A stretch of DNA of 64,000 bases from UBA7957 sp965222695. GTDB lineage: Bacteria > Pseudomonadota > Gammaproteobacteria > Granulosicoccales > Granulosicoccaceae. Under the pieces are notes generated by a model. The model ran no database searches. It had not been told where the DNA came from and saw only the letters and a program-made list of their open reading frames with translations. The translations under genes were made by a program, and so were the position numbers. Below are positions 41,938-50,545 of this stretch, in pieces; position 1 is the stretch's first letter, and the number at the start of each line of letters is the position of its first letter. The DNA is taken from the NCBI GenBank assembly GCA_965222695.1, contig OZ244967.1:4650001-4714000 (forward strand), in the 5' to 3' direction.

Positions 41938-42848
41938 CAAGACACGCACGATTTAAAACAAAAAAATCAAAGCCTTCTCGGAGTGAGATTTACGCAGTCT
42001 GGAAAAGATTCAATGAGCAGCGTGGTCAGTATCGGATAGTGAAAGAAAATACCACGTAAAAAAGACTTTATAAAAATTTCAGCACAGCGGTACATCGCGT
42101 TACTCTCCGCAACACTGTCAGTGTGTAACAGAAGCGTGTCGGTCAGTAGAAGTGCCGACTACCTGTGCAGGCACAAATCCATCGCTGCCCTACATGGTTC
42201 GAAGCAAGAGAAATCTGGCTGAGTGAGCCCACCCAGTTGCCAAACTGGGACTCCACTTCGGTGGCAAAAACTACCCAGTCGGCAGGCGCCAATCCCAGCC
42301 GCTTCAGTATGGGCAGCGGAGTGCTATCAACACGGCCCCGTTTGTCTTCACGTACCGCACGGCCTGTCCATTCCACCAATTCAATACAATCCCGTAAGTG
42401 ATAGGGGACACCCGCTGTGACTACATTTTTTCCTTGCCTGTAAAAGGTGCCAAAAAAGAATTGGAGGATTTCTCCTTCAGGTTATCGATCCGGGCTTGGA
42501 TGCTGGTGTATTCACTGTCCTCGGGCGTGTCGGCAAGTTGTGCGCGGATCGGATTCAGATCGACATAGGCCATGGCGGCGAGAATGGCTTTTTCATTGAG
42601 CAGGGCTTGGCTTTTGAATCTGGCTTCAAAAAACTTCCCGGTGCAGTTATCTTCGAGGTTAGCAGCTCTGGCGATAGGTTCATTCAGCGCACGCATAAAC
42701 CAACTGATACTGATCAAGCGCTCCTTCCAAACGGCGGCATCGCGCCTGACGATACTATTTCAGCTTTGGCATGGTGATTCCTCCTTGAATCGAGCTTGGT
42801 GGAAGCAGTAATGCAGTTATTTTGATATGTCAAATCGTACGTGTCTTG
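41938..42848. mobile_element. Remnant element bounded by 17-bp inverted repeats
   Basis: CAAGACACGCACGATTT at 41938-41954 and its inverse AAATCGTACGTGTCTTG at 42832-42848 match at 16 of 17 positions and enclose the broken RAYT gene plus about 190 bp of noncoding DNA on the left and 60 bp on the right. The arrangement suggests element ends or REP-type repeats recognised by the transposase. No target duplication is evident. Boundaries are inferred from these repeats only. Confidence 0.55.
42143..42772 (-). pseudogene. REP-associated tyrosine transposase (RAYT), internally deleted and frameshifted
   Basis: Read leftward: ATG 42772 with RBS AAGGAGG and only MPKLK before a stop; then in another frame VRRDAAVWKERLISISWFMR, LNEPIARAANLEDNCTGKF, EARFKSQALLNEKAILAAMA, YVDLNPIRAQ and SEYTSIQARI, the C-terminal half of Y1/REP-associated transposases; then a frame change at an A6 run (about 42426-42431) into CIELVEWTGRAVREDKRG...LPILKRLGL...FGNWVGSL, the usual C-terminal end, stopping at 42143. 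The N-terminal catalytic half with the HUH and Tyr residues is missing. Intact members are about 320 residues. Nonfunctional. Confidence 0.85.
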
Positions 42849-43046
42849 ATTTCCCCAGCCGATCTCACTGGATTACCCCCATCTGGGTCAGTTCCCAGAT
42901 CGCTCGGCAAATCAAAAAGGTTTACAGGCGCGAAATCACAGCGCGAGCTGCGCACGGTCGCTTGGTACAGACCAACAGGTTCTTAGAGCAAACGCAAACA
43001 GTGTTTGTCTATTACGAGGGTATTTTATCCAACGCTATATGTACCC

Positions 43047-44012
43047 TTATTCCATGTCGCCAATATCGAGTATTGGAATGACACCGTCCATAGAATCTTT
43101 CATAGTCATACTGGGTAGATAATTCCCGAGGTACTCAAGCGTCATATTATTTGCCCGTAGATCTCTGACAAATATATTCAACATCTGCAGCCAGTCAGCA
43201 TCTCCCTGACGGAGCGCAATTCCATAAAAATCGGGTTTGATCGGCGGATCGAGTACTTTCAGCCGGTGGCGTGCCGTTTCCTTATTTTTTTCGTGCCAAA
43301 GTTTGAGAAACATCTCGTCATGAAGCATTAGATTCGCTTCGCCATCCGCAGTCGCCTGCACGGCCTCTTCATTGCTTGGGTAGCGGGTGATTTGCGCCTC
43401 CGGAAATCGCTGTTCGGCTACGGCAGCGGGAGCTTTGCCTTCGGTGACGGCGATCTTCAGCTCATTCTGGCTACCGCTGTCCTCAAGTGCGTCGATCAAT
43501 TCAGACGAATCTTGGGCATTCCCAATACCAAGTTTGGCCGAGCTGCCGACGTGCATGAGCAATGACATACCGGTGTCGAAATAAGGATCGGTAAAGGCGA
43601 CTTGCTTGGCTCGCTCAAACGTAATACTCATGCCCGCAAGGATAAGATCGATCTTTTCATCCAGCAATAACGGAATGAGCTCGGAGAACTGATCGGGCGC
43701 TGTTACCTCAAGCTCAACGCCGAGTGCCTCTGCCAATTGCGCGGCTATATCTAAATCCACACCGGTACGATCACCACTTTCACCGACAAAGGAAAATGGC
43801 TCGAAGTTTGGGTTGACACCGACACGGAGTGTGCCGCTGTTCATTATGCGTTGCAATTCGGATTGTTTAACTGTGCCCGTAACCGTAACTGTGCCGGTTA
43901 CAGTACCGGTAAGTGTACCGGTTTCAGTGCTCTGAGCGTATAAAGACTGGCTCAAAGCTGTCATGGTGAGTATGAAAAGAGTCGATAGAGTAATTCTGTA
44001 GAAGAATCTCAA
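43047..44012 (-). CDS. Periplasmic amino-acid-type substrate-binding protein (family 3)
   Basis: 321 residues from TTG 44012, which has RBS AGGAAGG seven bases upstream; an upstream frame to 44132 adds no signal peptide. Signal peptide residues 1-26 (ITLSTLFILTMTALSQSLYAQ), then a linker of TGT/TGTV repeats (about 31-48), then the binding-protein fold: LRVGVNPNFEPFSFVGESGDRTGVDLDIA, DLILAGMSITFERAKQVAFTDPYF, and IALRQGDADWLQMLNIFV. Likely binds a polar amino acid or derivative. No permease or ATPase genes lie nearby, so it may serve a distant ABC system or a sensor. Divergent from the DAACS symporter. Confidence 0.85.
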   Translation of the reverse strand: MRFFYRITLSTLFILTMTALSQSLYAQSTETGTLTGTVTGTVTVTGTVKQSELQRIMNSGTLRVGVNPNFEPFSFVGESGDRTGVDLDIAAQLAEALGVELEVTAPDQFSELIPLLLDEKIDLILAGMSITFERAKQVAFTDPYFDTGMSLLMHVGSSAKLGIGNAQDSSELIDALEDSGSQNELKIAVTEGKAPAAVAEQRFPEAQITRYPSNEEAVQATADGEANLMLHDEMFLKLWHEKNKETARHRLKVLDPPIKPDFYGIALRQGDADWLQMLNIFVRDLRANNMTLEYLGNYLPSMTMKDSMDGVIPILDIGDME

Positions 44013-44456
44013 CGGATTACCTTCCTGACCTTTTTTGGTCTCTGACTTAAGATTGAGTAGTATGCGTTCTGCCTCGCATCTATAAATGCCTCTGCGTGAT
44101 GGCCCAGGTGAATGACCCGCATTGAAGGCCAACCTGGTCCCGGCACAGGATCAGTCTGGCCGAAAAACTTCCGTTGTACAAGACTTTTGTACGTAATGTA
44201 GGTAAAAACTGCCTTAACAACACTTGGAACGATTCTAATTCCCTCTACTGCAGAATTTGCAGATGCACGGTCACAATTGTAAAAACTGATAAATAATTTA
44301 TTTTAGTACTCTTCAGATGGCAATCGGACTTCCATCATTTCAAATAAAAGTGCATGCTTATGGTTCCGGGTACCTTCAGCACCGGCGTTGTCCACAACAA
44401 TCCGTGTCCTGCCGTTGTCCGCTGCAGGCCCGCCAGCACAGAGAGCGTATTGACAA
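44013..44456. other. Divergent intergenic region, binding protein / symporter
   Basis: 444 bp; no gene supported. It must contain promoters for both flanking genes. Short open frames on either strand are low-complexity. I tried to fit a glycine-type riboswitch and saw no match. Confidence 0.5.
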
Positions 44457-45767
44457 ATGAATTTAACTACCAAAGTTTTGCTGGCGATGGCCGCCGGCAT
44501 CATTGTAGGGCTGGGCATCAACGTGCTAGGACTCGCCGCTGAAGGCTCGTTCATTCAACTTTATATCATCGACGGACTGTTCAAAGTCATTGGCAAGCTG
44601 TTTGTTAACGCCTTGAAAATGTTAGTGGTACCGCTGGTGCTGCTCTCCCTGATCAGTGGCGTGTGCGGAATTGGCGACATCCGGCTGCTGGGGCGTATCG
44701 GCACCAAGGCCTTTTTCCTCTATATGATGACGACCGCCGTGGCGATCGCCAGCGCACTTGCCGTTGCCGGGATCCTTGGAATCGGTAAGGGCATGAACGC
44801 CGAGAGCGCTGCCTCTTTCCAGGGCGCCGAGGCACCGCCATTATCTGATGTTCTGGTCAACATTGTTCCCAGCAACCCCATTTCCGCTATGGCCGAAGGA
44901 GAAATGCTGTCGATCATTTTCTTCTCAATTCTCGTCGGAATCAGCCTCCTTATGGTGGGTAAGAAAGCGCAAAGCCTGATTGATGGTGTTGAAGTCGCCA
45001 ATGAAGTCATGATGAAAATGGTTGGCATCATCATGTCACTGGCGCCCTACGCCGTATTTTGCTTGCTCGCAAAGGCGATGGCGCAGCTGGGATTAGGATT
45101 ATTCGTTCAACTGCTCGGGTACGTAGCCGTACTGATCTTTGTGCTGTTACTGCACTTGTTCGTCACTCTGCAGGCGACTCTGGTGTTGTTCTCCGGGCTG
45201 AATCCGGTAACCTTTCTCAAGAAAATGCGCAATACGCAGGTTTTCGCATTCAGCACATCCAGCTCCAATGCCACCATTCCGGTAACCCTGCGAACAGTCG
45301 TGCAGCGCCTCGGCGTTGACCGATCAGTCGCCTCCTTCACTGTGCCCTTCGGTGCGACCATCAATATGGACGGTACAGCCATCATGCAGGGCGTGGCGAC
45401 TGTTTTCATCGCCAATATCTATGGTGTCGAGCTTGGCGTCGGGGGATTCCTGACAGTCATTCTGATGTCGGTACTTGCATCAGTGGGCACAGCGGGTGTT
45501 CCAGGTGTTGGATTGATAATGCTTTCGATGGTATTCACGCAGGTGGGACTGCCGCTTGAGGGTATAGGACTGATTCTCGGCGTGGATCGCCTGCTGGACA
45601 TGGTGCGCACAGCCGTGAATGTCTCCGGTGATGGCGTGGTCTCGACGATTGTGGCCAAGAGTGAGGGCAAATTTGACCGAGCGATATTTGATGACCCGGA
45701 AGCCGGCGTCGTGAATGAAGACGAAATCGAGCTGCCGGAAGAGTCCGGAGCGTCGTCAACAGCATGA
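44457..45767 (+). CDS. Dicarboxylate/amino acid:cation symporter (DAACS family)
   Basis: 436 residues, eight-helix plus hairpin topology of the GltP/GltPh fold. Key motifs: the serine-rich HP1 tip AFSTSSSNATIPVTL, TM7 ATINMDGTAIMQG (NMDGT sodium/substrate site), HP2 ASVGTAGVPGVGLIM and TM8 GVDRLLDMVRTAVNVSGDGV. Substrates in the family are glutamate, aspartate, serine or C4-dicarboxylates. TM8 has an Arg/Asp pattern (DRLLDMVRT) close to glutamate/aspartate carriers. Stands 310 bp before the aldehyde dehydrogenase gene. Confidence 0.95.
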   Translation: MNLTTKVLLAMAAGIIVGLGINVLGLAAEGSFIQLYIIDGLFKVIGKLFVNALKMLVVPLVLLSLISGVCGIGDIRLLGRIGTKAFFLYMMTTAVAIASALAVAGILGIGKGMNAESAASFQGAEAPPLSDVLVNIVPSNPISAMAEGEMLSIIFFSILVGISLLMVGKKAQSLIDGVEVANEVMMKMVGIIMSLAPYAVFCLLAKAMAQLGLGLFVQLLGYVAVLIFVLLLHLFVTLQATLVLFSGLNPVTFLKKMRNTQVFAFSTSSSNATIPVTLRTVVQRLGVDRSVASFTVPFGATINMDGTAIMQGVATVFIANIYGVELGVGGFLTVILMSVLASVGTAGVPGVGLIMLSMVFTQVGLPLEGIGLILGVDRLLDMVRTAVNVSGDGVVSTIVAKSEGKFDRAIFDDPEAGVVNEDEIELPEESGASSTA

Positions 45768-45775
45768 TGCAAACC

Positions 45776-45806
45776 AAGGCGGCGGGTGTTGTAAACTCGC
45801 CGCCTT
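45776..45806 (+). terminator. Hairpin after the DAACS symporter, possible terminator
   Basis: AAGGCGGCG/CGCCGCCTT, a 9-bp stem with a 13-base loop starting 9 bp past the stop. No T-run follows, so termination is uncertain. The remaining 270 bp to the next gene shows nothing else I can support. Confidence 0.5.
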
Positions 45807-46076
45807 GCCGCTTACCAGCCCTGCAAGTCGATCCTTCCATCCACTTGAACCGATGGAATTTCTGCATTTTTCTCTCGTTTGAGTGATACACGGTAGCCGT
45901 TGGTTGGTCGTTTCTCAACCGCTCAAAACCCCCGACAATAATCAATTCAGATTTTGTCATCCAGCAATCGAACCATGCTCGGTCGGTAAATCAACACTTG
46001 GGTCAACAGCATACGACAGTGATCCCAAAATCAAACCCTATGCAAGAATTTTTCATTGATATGACTTGAAGGAAGA

Positions 46077-47534
46077 ATGGCCATGACTGAACTGCAAAAA
46101 AATCTGATCGGTGGTGAATGGGTTTCCGGTTCCAGTGAAATTGAAAATCTAAATCCGTCGGATCTGAATGACGTCATTGGTATTTATGCACAAGCAGATG
46201 CTATGCAATTGGACCAGGCGCTGGACGCTGCTCAACTAGCCCAGAAACAGTGGGCGGGTTCCGGGCTGGAAAAGCGCTACGGCGCATTAATGTCAATTGG
46301 CGAGGAACTGATGGAGCGTTCTGATGAACTGGGTCGACTACTTGCCCGCGAGGAAGGCAAGCCCTTTGCCGAAGGGAAGGGCGAAGTCTATCGTTCCGGA
46401 CAGTTCTTCACATACTACGCAGCCGAAGTTTTGCGCCAGATTGGCGACAATGCCGAGTCGGTGCGTGACGGGATAGATATTGATGTGCGTCGAGAACCGG
46501 TCGGTGTGGTGGCCGTTATTTCTCCATGGAATTTCCCAATGGCAACCGCAGCCTGGAAAATCGCTCCGGCGCTGGCCTTCGGCAACTCGGTAATCTGGAA
46601 ACCCGCCAATCTGGTGCCGGCTTCCGCTGTCGCCTTGAGTGAAATCATTGCAAGACAGAATTTACCCAAGGGCTTGTTCAATCTGGTCATGGGTCCGGGT
46701 GGAGCAGTCGGACAGCAATTGGCACAAAGCCCGTTGGTCAACGCTATTAGTTTTACCGGTTCGGTTCCCGTCGGTAAGCAGATTGCCGGTAGTTGTATTG
46801 TCAATCTAACCAAAGTTCAGTTGGAAATGGGCTCCAAAAATGCGCTGGTTGTCATGGACGACGCCGATCTTGATCTGGCAGTCGCCTGTGCAATTAACGG
46901 TGCCTTCGGCGGTACCGGGCAGAAGTGCACCGCGTCTTCCAGGCTTGTCGTACATGAATCGGTGCACGATGTGTTTGTTGAAAAGCTGGTAGCCGGCACC
47001 AATGAACTGAAAGTAGACCATGCGCTTAAGGAGGGCACGCAGATCGGCCCCGTGGTGAGCGAAGGGCAGCTGCAGCAGAACCTTGATCATGTGAATCTGG
47101 CAAAGAATGAAGGGGGGGAGCTGCTGTGTGGGGGGCAAGGAGTTGAGCGCGAAACTCCCGGCTATTACATGACTCCAGCTGTCTTTAGCGGTACCCAAAA
47201 CGACTGGCAGGTTAATCGCGAGGAACTCTTTGCACCCATAGCCTGTGTTATCAAAGTTGGCTCTTACGAGGAAGCGCTGTCTACCGTCAACGATACGCAT
47301 TTCGGTTTGACTTCCGGCATCATTACGAAAAGCCTGGCGCGGGCTGGCGATTTTCGCCGTCGTGCACGTACCGGTTGCGTAATGGTTAATCTGCCAACTG
47401 CCGGCACGGACTACCATGTGCCATTCGGAGGTCGCGGGGAGAGCTCTTACGGACCTCGAGAACAGGGTCAATACGCAAAGGAATTCTATACCACCGTCAA
47501 AACAGCTTACATCAGCGCAGGAGAAGTAAGTTGA
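46077..47534 (+). CDS. Aldehyde dehydrogenase, 2-oxoglutarate-semialdehyde type
   Basis: 485 residues. ALDH motifs: SPWNFPMATAAWKIAPALAFGN, FTGSVPVGKQI, Glu in QLEMGSKNALVV and nucleophile Cys in GTGQKCTASSR. The C-terminal ending FGGRGESSYGPREQGQYAKEFYTTVKT is shared with 2-oxoglutarate semialdehyde dehydrogenases of sugar-acid and hydroxyproline breakdown. It would give 2-oxoglutarate. ATG 46077 and ATG 46083 both follow AAGGA. The stop shares TTGA with the next gene, so the two are coupled. Confidence 0.88.
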   Translation: MAMTELQKNLIGGEWVSGSSEIENLNPSDLNDVIGIYAQADAMQLDQALDAAQLAQKQWAGSGLEKRYGALMSIGEELMERSDELGRLLAREEGKPFAEGKGEVYRSGQFFTYYAAEVLRQIGDNAESVRDGIDIDVRREPVGVVAVISPWNFPMATAAWKIAPALAFGNSVIWKPANLVPASAVALSEIIARQNLPKGLFNLVMGPGGAVGQQLAQSPLVNAISFTGSVPVGKQIAGSCIVNLTKVQLEMGSKNALVVMDDADLDLAVACAINGAFGGTGQKCTASSRLVVHESVHDVFVEKLVAGTNELKVDHALKEGTQIGPVVSEGQLQQNLDHVNLAKNEGGELLCGGQGVERETPGYYMTPAVFSGTQNDWQVNREELFAPIACVIKVGSYEEALSTVNDTHFGLTSGIITKSLARAGDFRRRARTGCVMVNLPTAGTDYHVPFGGRGESSYGPREQGQYAKEFYTTVKTAYISAGEVS

Positions 47535-48517
47535 AGCGAGCTGTTCGGATCGACGGCTTGCAATACTGCAACTGGTCGGAAAAAATATTTCGTCAGTTAC
47601 GTGAAGGCGGCGTGGATGCGGTGCATGTCACCATAGCCTATCACGAAACCTTTCAGGATACAGTGCGCAATATCACCCGTTGGAACCGATTGTTTGAACT
47701 TTTCCCGGAGTTGATATTTCATGGGCGTAGTGGAGGTGATGTAAGACTGGCACGCGATACCGGTCGAACTGCGATTTTTTTCGGTTTCCAAAATCCGTCA
47801 CCGATTGAAGATGATACAGGCCTGGTGGAAATTGTGCATACACTCGGTGCTCGTTTTATGCAATTGTCCTACAACAACCAGTCCCTGCTCGCTACCGGGT
47901 GTTACGAAGCGGAAGACCCGGGTATCACTCGCATGGGCAAGCAAGTCATCAAGGAAATGAATCGTGTAGGTCTGGTTGTTGACATGTCACATTCCGCCGA
48001 GCGCTCAACGCTTGAGGCCATAGAAATTTCTGAACGCCCAATAGCGATTACTCATGCTAATCCTTCTTTCTGGCACCCGGCACTGAGGAATAAATCAAAC
48101 CAAGTGATGGAGGCACTGGCGGCCAACGGCGGCGTGATCGGTTTTTCCCTTTACCCCCACCATCTGAAAGGCAAAAGTAACTGCTCGTTAGAGAGCTTTT
48201 GCACCATGGTAGCTGAAGCTGCTGATCTGATCGGTGTGGATCATATCGGTATGGGGTCGGATTTGTGTCAGGACCATCCGGACTCGGAAGTGGAATGGAT
48301 GCGGGTGGGTCGCTGGACCAAGGAAATTGACTATGGCGAAGGATCAGCCGGCGCGGCCGGTTTTCCGGATATGCCAAGCTGGTTTGAAGACAACCGTGAC
48401 TGGCCGAATATTGAAGCTGGCTTACGCAATGCCGGATTTTCTGAAGAGGATGTCGACAAAATCCTGGGCGAAAACTGGTTGCGGTTTTTTGATGAACAAT
48501 TCGGGCGGATTTCCTGA
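47531..48517 (+). CDS. Membrane-dipeptidase-family (renal dipeptidase-like) protein
   Basis: 328 residues from TTG 47531 with RBS AGGAG. The peptidase M19 fold is evident: VVDMSHSAERSTLEAIE, PIAITHANPSFWHPALRNKSNQ, GGVIGFSLYP, DHIGMGSDLCQ. The N-terminal zinc motif, usually DGHxD, reads IDGLQYCNWS, so the first His-x-Asp pair is absent; related proteins beside glycine-betaine demethylation genes in Pseudomonas share this form as far as I recall. Peptidase activity is therefore doubtful. Coupled to the aldehyde dehydrogenase. Confidence 0.83.
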   Translation: MKRAVRIDGLQYCNWSEKIFRQLREGGVDAVHVTIAYHETFQDTVRNITRWNRLFELFPELIFHGRSGGDVRLARDTGRTAIFFGFQNPSPIEDDTGLVEIVHTLGARFMQLSYNNQSLLATGCYEAEDPGITRMGKQVIKEMNRVGLVVDMSHSAERSTLEAIEISERPIAITHANPSFWHPALRNKSNQVMEALAANGGVIGFSLYPHHLKGKSNCSLESFCTMVAEAADLIGVDHIGMGSDLCQDHPDSEVEWMRVGRWTKEIDYGEGSAGAAGFPDMPSWFEDNRDWPNIEAGLRNAGFSEEDVDKILGENWLRFFDEQFGRIS

Positions 48518-48525
48518 CGGTGTAC

Positions 48526-48795
48526 TAGAGGCTGTCGTCAGGAGTTTGCTTGCCGCTGCCGCAGAGTATTTTTTCTACCAGCAAGGCAGCAGGAGCGTAG
48601 TGTAGTCATTCTACATGAGCGATGGCTAAAGCTGCTGGAAGGAAAAAGAGTCGCGGCCCTTGGGGTTGTGCCTAAAAAAACGCCACTCGGTGTTGCTCGT
48701 CACTGATTTGGAACGACCAAACTACGCTCCTCGCGCCTGGATTGGCGCTTTTTTAGGCACAACAGCGGCAAGCAAACTCCTGACGACAGCCTCTA
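48526..48795. mobile_element. 270-bp miniature element with perfect 33-bp terminal inverted repeats
   Basis: Ends 48526-48558 and 48763-48795 are exact inverse copies (beginning TAGAGGCTGTCG). Inside are two oppositely oriented copies of a module starting AGGAGCGTAG: on the plus strand at 48591 followed by TGTAG-TCATT-CTACA, and on the minus strand at 48731 followed by TTTGG-TCGTT-CCAAA. A second nested inverted repeat (TTGTGCCTAAAAAA, 48666-48679, versus its inverse ending at 48762) lies between. There is no open frame of note, so it is a MITE-like nonautonomous element. It sits 8 bp after the dipeptidase stop. Confidence 0.85.
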
Positions 48796-48808
48796 GGGCC
48801 TGTTAACA
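48794..48808. repeat. 15-bp repeat TAGGGCCTGTTAACA, copy 2
   Basis: Identical to 30317-30331. It overlaps the last two bases of the 270-bp element, suggesting it marks the insertion site or an outer part of the element. Confidence 0.6.
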
Positions 48809-48835
48809 TGAGTGTATCTGGCAGGGGGCAAGGTC

Positions 48836-50545
48836 ATGGCGCACGCTGATATTGAAATGCAAAGTAGGCCGGATTCACGGCGCCGTTCACCGGATACGGT
48901 AATGCGGCTCAAGCGGCTAGGTAGTTTCCATCAAACGCGGTTGTCGTTTATGCGATCACTGTTGCGTCGCATGAGGCGCGAAGGGTGGCAGTTCGACAAC
49001 CCATTGTGGGAGGTAAACGAACGGGGTGTCGGACGTGCGGTTTACCGGGCACGCGGTCCGCGTAGAACCTATAGTCTGGTTGCCTTTGCGCATGATCTGC
49101 CCGACGAAATGCGCTCCGACCGGGTTATAGCGACTGCCTGGGATGCCACGTTCACATTGTTCGATGGTGAGCCTGAAGAATCAGATCTGGAGCGCCTTCA
49201 GCGCAATGTTCCGAAACAGGAAGCGGGTCGAATCAGTGACAGCGAACTGTCCTTGTCCCGAGCCAATCGTTCAGTGCGTCTGTGGAACCATGTTGTTGAC
49301 AGGCTTGCAGCCGGCGAGCAACCGGATGCGGAAACTGTCGAATCGGTAGGCTACCTCATGCGAACCACTGCAGTGTATGGTTCAGGGAAATTCGGTGCTG
49401 CGGATAGAAGTAGGATCGCTGATCGGACGATGGTGGCAAGTCCGTTCTGTGTGGAAATGCTTTCGGTCTACATGACGCGGGCGTTTACGCTTGATCTGGT
49501 CGAACATATGGCCAGGGTCAAAGGCGGTGATGCGGCCAGTGTGTTGGAGCCAGAGTTGCGCCGCCGCTTCGGTGTTGGTAATTCCACAGGACTGGGTATG
49601 GCACCGTTTCTGGTTAACCACCCGGTACTCCTTAACAATTGGATAAGTGCCCGGGAGGAAGCTCTGGCACGAGTCCGGGCTGTCGAAAAGGCGACCCCAC
49701 AGGCGTTCGCATCGTTTCAGATATATCTGAACAGAGCCGTAATTAACACTGAACGCTGGCGCTCTGAACACCCCTTGCAATTAGAAAAACTGGCATCCTT
49801 GCGCAAGGATTTGGATGCATTGCGAATACATGCAGCGAAGTTTGAATCGAACACCTCCTTTCCTTGGGATACGCTTTATCGATGGGCCGAGACCAATCTG
49901 TCCCTTGAAGGGCAGGAGCAGTTGGTTGCCTTGATGATGGAGCCATACGGAGAATTGGTTGACGAATTAATCCAGTGTATGGATGCCGATGAATTCGCAT
50001 CCTTTCGAATCGACGGCAGTATGAATATCAGTGGCTTATGCAAAATTATCGATGATGCATACCATTGGGCGAAGGACATTGAGGGCAGCAAGCGGGAAAA
50101 CCGGGCGCGGTTCTGGTATATCTCGCAGGAAAAGCTGGAACCACGTTTGGGTGAACGTTTTCAGGAGCCGGGAGCGGAATACGAACAGCCCTCTGGATTT
50201 GGTCTGGATATGATGGCGCTGAGGCGCGAGTTGAATCACTGGTCGGAAGATTCGGTAGTCGCGGATTTTTTGCTGCAACACCCCGAGTTCCGGCATCTGG
50301 TGCGCCGAGCGCAGATTGTTGCACGCCACCCTTTCGCGGAAATTCGCGACAACCTGATTTCCGCTGATATGCTGCCAATTGATATTTTACGGTGCAAGCT
50401 GTCATTTTTTGGGGCAACCCGATTTGATCCTCGTTCGGACCGCTGGGTAAGAATATGTATGTTTCAGGGCGCGCCATTTCCTTACGAATTAGCCGAACAG
50501 CCGGAAGACGATTGGAGTTACCCGCCGTTCGAAGGAGATCAGTGA
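48836..50545 (+). CDS. Uncharacterised conserved protein encoded with DUF3726
   Basis: 569 residues from ATG 48836 (AAGG five bases upstream); the frame reaches 48812. Soluble, no signal peptide, helical and Arg-rich, with RLGSFHQTRLSFMRSLLRRM, WDATFTLFDGE, ESVGYLMRTTAVYGSGKFG and ADRSRIADRTM. No motif of a known enzyme is visible to me. Its stop overlaps the DUF3726 start (TGATG), so the two are probably made together and may form a complex. It is likely a core part of the surrounding catabolic operon, as the partner gene is. Function unknown. Confidence 0.75.
   Translation: MAHADIEMQSRPDSRRRSPDTVMRLKRLGSFHQTRLSFMRSLLRRMRREGWQFDNPLWEVNERGVGRAVYRARGPRRTYSLVAFAHDLPDEMRSDRVIATAWDATFTLFDGEPEESDLERLQRNVPKQEAGRISDSELSLSRANRSVRLWNHVVDRLAAGEQPDAETVESVGYLMRTTAVYGSGKFGAADRSRIADRTMVASPFCVEMLSVYMTRAFTLDLVEHMARVKGGDAASVLEPELRRRFGVGNSTGLGMAPFLVNHPVLLNNWISAREEALARVRAVEKATPQAFASFQIYLNRAVINTERWRSEHPLQLEKLASLRKDLDALRIHAAKFESNTSFPWDTLYRWAETNLSLEGQEQLVALMMEPYGELVDELIQCMDADEFASFRIDGSMNISGLCKIIDDAYHWAKDIEGSKRENRARFWYISQEKLEPRLGERFQEPGAEYEQPSGFGLDMMALRRELNHWSEDSVVADFLLQHPEFRHLVRRAQIVARHPFAEIRDNLISADMLPIDILRCKLSFFGATRFDPRSDRWVRICMFQGAPFPYELAEQPEDDWSYPPFEGDQ

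Noticed and set aside
42143..42379. Independent 78-residue gene
   Set aside because: Its sequence is the C-terminal end of the RAYT transposase after a frameshift, so it was merged into that pseudogene.
42827..43081. 84-residue plus-strand frame between the RAYT remnant and the binding-protein gene
   Set aside because: Begins inside the inverted repeat and shows no domain; looks like random open frame.
44013..44456. Possible riboswitch in front of the symporter or binding protein
   Set aside because: Tried glycine-type conserved blocks by eye on both strands and found no match.
45535..45960. 141-residue minus-strand frame after the DAACS symporter
   Set aside because: Mostly antisense to the symporter, rich in R, H and P, without domain features.
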